This document shows positions 7,171 to 8,416 of a DNA stretch of 8,416 nt, in pieces. This DNA is from Pseudomonadota bacterium (lineage in GTDB: Bacteria > Pseudomonadota > Alphaproteobacteria > Rhizobiales > Rhizobiaceae). A program made the translations under genes and the position numbers. The notes beneath the pieces are model-generated. The model did not search any database. It had not been told where the DNA came from and saw only the letters and a list, made by a program, of their open reading frames with translations. The stretch is taken from contig JAEWKX010000013.1 in the NCBI GenBank assembly GCA_023393575.1, positions 1-8,416 on the forward strand, in the 5' to 3' direction. Within the stretch, counting starts at the first letter, position 1. Every line of letters begins with the position of its first letter.

Positions 7171-7190
7171 AATTGGTATTTTTTTGGCAT
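7171..7190 (+). promoter_or_regulatory. Candidate operator, copy 2 (murQ side)
   Basis: The plus strand reads AATTGGTATTTTTTTGGCAT, matching copy 1 in inverted orientation at 19 of 20 positions. TTGG occurs at 7173, 7184 and 7195, exactly 11 nt apart each time, so the units lie on one face of the helix. It ends 25 nt before the murQ ATG. The copy centres are 140 bp apart, close enough for two bound dimers to interact or loop. Binding by the operon's own GntR protein is inferred. Confidence 0.7.
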
Positions 7191-7215
7191 CATTTTGGGC
7201 AAGAGGGAGAGACGG

Positions 7216-8130
7216 ATGAGCGGAACCGCCACCGAAGCCAGGCATGGAGAAGCGGAAGGGCTCGATAGGCGTCCGCCGAGGAAGATCCTGAGCCTCCTCG
7301 CGTCCGGCCAGCAGGCTGCGGCGGCGGCAGTGGACGCAGCGATACCCTCGATCGAGGCCGGCTCGGACCGTATGGCACAGGCGCTCAGGTCGGGTGGCAA
7401 GCTGGTTTACGCCGGCGCCGGCAGTTCGGGGCTCATGGCCATGGCCGATGCACTGGAACTGCCCGGCACCTACGGCATTCCGAAGGACCGGATCCTCGTG
7501 CTGCTCGCGGGCGGCGTGGCGAGCCTCGGCGACCTCGCGGGCTCGCCCGAGGATGACGTCGAGCAGGCCCGCCGGGATGCCGCGGTGGTGGAAGCTTCCG
7601 ACTGCGTCCTCTGCGTCTCGGCAAGCGGCTCCACTCCCTACGCTGTCGCCGTCGCGCAGGCCGCCAGGGAGCGCGGGGCGCAGGTTGTGGGGATCGCCAA
7701 CAATCCGGGTGCCGCACTGTTTTCCCATGCCGACGTCTCGATCCTGCTCCAGACGCCGCCGGAGGTGATTGCCGGCTCCACGCGCATGGGTGCCGGAACG
7801 GCGCAGAAGATCGCCTTCAATATGCTGTCGACACTGGCGGCGATAAGGCTGGGCCATGTACATGACGGCCATATGGTCAACCTCCATCCGGACAACATCA
7901 AGCTGAAGGCGCGTGCAACGCGCATGGTTGCCGATATTGCCGGCGTGGCCGAGGAAGAGGCGAAGCGGCTGCTGGCCATGGCCGAGGGTTCCGTCAAAGT
8001 TGCGGTGCTCCTCGCGGCCGGCACTCCGAGTGCCGGGGACGCGCGGCGCATTCTGCATCAAAATGACGATGTGCTGCGGTCCGCGCTCGCAGCATTCCAG
8101 GACATCAACGGGTTCCACAAACGCGCCTGA
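7216..8130 (+). CDS. murQ: N-acetylmuramic acid 6-phosphate etherase (divergent MurQ)
   Basis: This 304-aa cytoplasmic SIS-fold lyase (E. coli MurQ is 298 aa) cleaves the D-lactyl ether of MurNAc-6-P to give GlcNAc-6-P, which NagA and the SIS deaminase then process. Support: GAGSSG (67-72), E81 in DALELPGTYG and E112 in SPEDDVE align with the E. coli catalytic residues E83 and E114; also SASGSTPY (135-142), GIANNPGA (159-166), AGSTRMGAGTAQKIAFNMLST (186-206) and HMVNLHPDNIKLKAR (219-233). Odd points: the usual SGRLG is SGLMA, ASGRTPY is ASGSTPY, and the N-terminal N-x-E-D segment is missing, so substrate fit may differ. ATG 7216 has AGGGAG 6 nt upstream; a TTG at 7195 falls inside the control region and is not favoured. 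It leads the plus-strand operon with the binding-protein gene 27 nt downstream. Confidence 0.88.
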   Translation: MSGTATEARHGEAEGLDRRPPRKILSLLASGQQAAAAAVDAAIPSIEAGSDRMAQALRSGGKLVYAGAGSSGLMAMADALELPGTYGIPKDRILVLLAGGVASLGDLAGSPEDDVEQARRDAAVVEASDCVLCVSASGSTPYAVAVAQAARERGAQVVGIANNPGAALFSHADVSILLQTPPEVIAGSTRMGAGTAQKIAFNMLSTLAAIRLGHVHDGHMVNLHPDNIKLKARATRMVADIAGVAEEEAKRLLAMAEGSVKVAVLLAAGTPSAGDARRILHQNDDVLRSALAAFQDINGFHKRA

Positions 8131-8157
8131 AGGGCGTGAACGAAGAGGGAGAACATC

Positions 8158-8416
8158 ATGACCCGCATTCTGACAGGCATGCTTCTGGCCGGCACGGCGC
8201 TCGCGTCCGCGGGCGCCGTGTTGGCGCAGGAAACCCAACTCACCATCGAGAGCTGGCGCAATGACGACCTGCCGATCTGGCAGGAAAAGCTGATCCCCGC
8301 CTTCGAGGCGAAGCACCCCGGCATCAAGGTGGTGTTCGCGCCGTCGGCACCGACCGAATACAACGCCGCGCTCAACGCCAAGCTTGACGCCGGTTCGGCG
8401 GGCGACCTGATCACCT
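8158..8416 (+). CDS. ABC sugar transporter substrate-binding protein, family 1 (3' end outside window)
   Basis: Eighty-six codons are visible before the window ends. Residues 1-23 form a signal peptide (MTRILTGMLLAGTALASAGAVLA, cleaved before QE), so the protein is periplasmic. The mature start LTIESWRNDDLPIWQEKLIPAFEAKHPGIKV, followed by YNAALNAKLDAGSAGDLIT, is characteristic of family 1 (MalE/UgpB-type) carbohydrate-binding proteins. The start has AGGGAG 6 nt upstream, the same AGAGGGAGA context as murQ, 27 nt after the murQ stop. Permease genes are expected beyond the edge. From context the ligand is probably GlcNAc, MurNAc or a peptidoglycan/chitin fragment; the sequence seen does not decide this. 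Confidence 0.92.
   Translation, partial: MTRILTGMLLAGTALASAGAVLAQETQLTIESWRNDDLPIWQEKLIPAFEAKHPGIKVVFAPSAPTEYNAALNAKLDAGSAGDLIT

Larger units (their letters stand above)
7010..7215. promoter_or_regulatory. Divergent promoter region between kinase operon and murQ operon
   Basis: These 206 bp hold no gene and are much more AT-rich than the flanks. They must contain promoters for both directions. The ribosome sites are GGAGGT on the minus strand (7021-7016) and AGGGAG on the plus strand (7204-7209). Two near-identical elements sit at 21 and 25 nt from the respective start codons. Within each, TATTTT (7177-7182 plus strand; mirrored at 7044-7039 minus strand) could act as a -10 box, which would place each operator directly on its promoter, but no convincing -35 boxes were found. 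TTAACA at about 7132 is another weak -35 candidate for murQ. The middle (about 7056-7130) shows nothing I can name. Confidence 0.75.

Noticed and set aside
7195..7215. Earlier murQ start at TTG 7195
   Set aside because: It overlaps the repeat array and has no ribosome site of its own; ATG 7216 has AGGGAG 6 nt upstream.
7153..8316. 387-codon minus-strand open frame opposite murQ
   Set aside because: Antisense shadow spanning murQ and the next gene; Arg/His-rich with no family pattern.
1..8416. CRISPR arrays, tRNA/rRNA genes, transposases, phage or defence genes
   Set aside because: Nothing in either strand supports any of these; all coding space is accounted for by sensing and amino-sugar genes.

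Overview
The window is a high-GC stretch (about 60-65% by eye) with long antisense shadow ORFs, tightly packed genes and strong GGAGG-type ribosome binding sites. Gene content and protein style suggest an alphaproteobacterium, most likely Rhizobiales (Rhizobium/Agrobacterium/Sinorhizobium-like). That placement is inferred from family resemblance, not from a search.

Left region (1-3204): an FbpA/AfuA/PgtC-type periplasmic solute-binding protein, cut by the left edge, is read leftward. Across a 108-bp gap an OmpR-type response regulator and a TctE-type sensor kinase, overlapping by 4 nt, are read rightward. This looks like a three-part sensor unit (periplasmic binding protein, kinase, regulator). 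The gap carries a perfect 10-bp inverted repeat whose arms place a Shine-Dalgarno-like GGAGGGGG on both strands.

Middle region (3192-7009, minus strand): one compact operon in the order BadF-type amino-sugar kinase, GntR/HutC repressor, SIS-domain deaminase (NagB-II/AgaS type), nagA. Junctions are ATGA, a 1-nt gap, and ATGA. The end of nagA overlaps the end of the sensor kinase tail to tail by 13 bp.

Right region (7010-8416): a 206-bp divergent control region carries two nearly identical 20-bp elements in inverted orientation, one in front of each operon. It is followed by murQ (MurNAc-6-P etherase, divergent in sequence) and the start of a family 1 ABC sugar-binding protein, cut by the right edge.

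Together the right two-thirds reads as an import-and-catabolism locus for N-acetylated amino sugars, probably including N-acetylmuramic acid. An ABC system imports the sugar, the kinase phosphorylates it, MurQ removes the lactyl ether, NagA deacetylates, and the SIS protein deaminates/isomerises to fructose-6-P. The GntR protein is likely the local repressor acting at the paired elements. No mobile elements, CRISPR, tRNA or rRNA were seen. I found no clearly new type of system; the most notable points are the paired operator, the unusual MurQ sequence and the three-part sensor.
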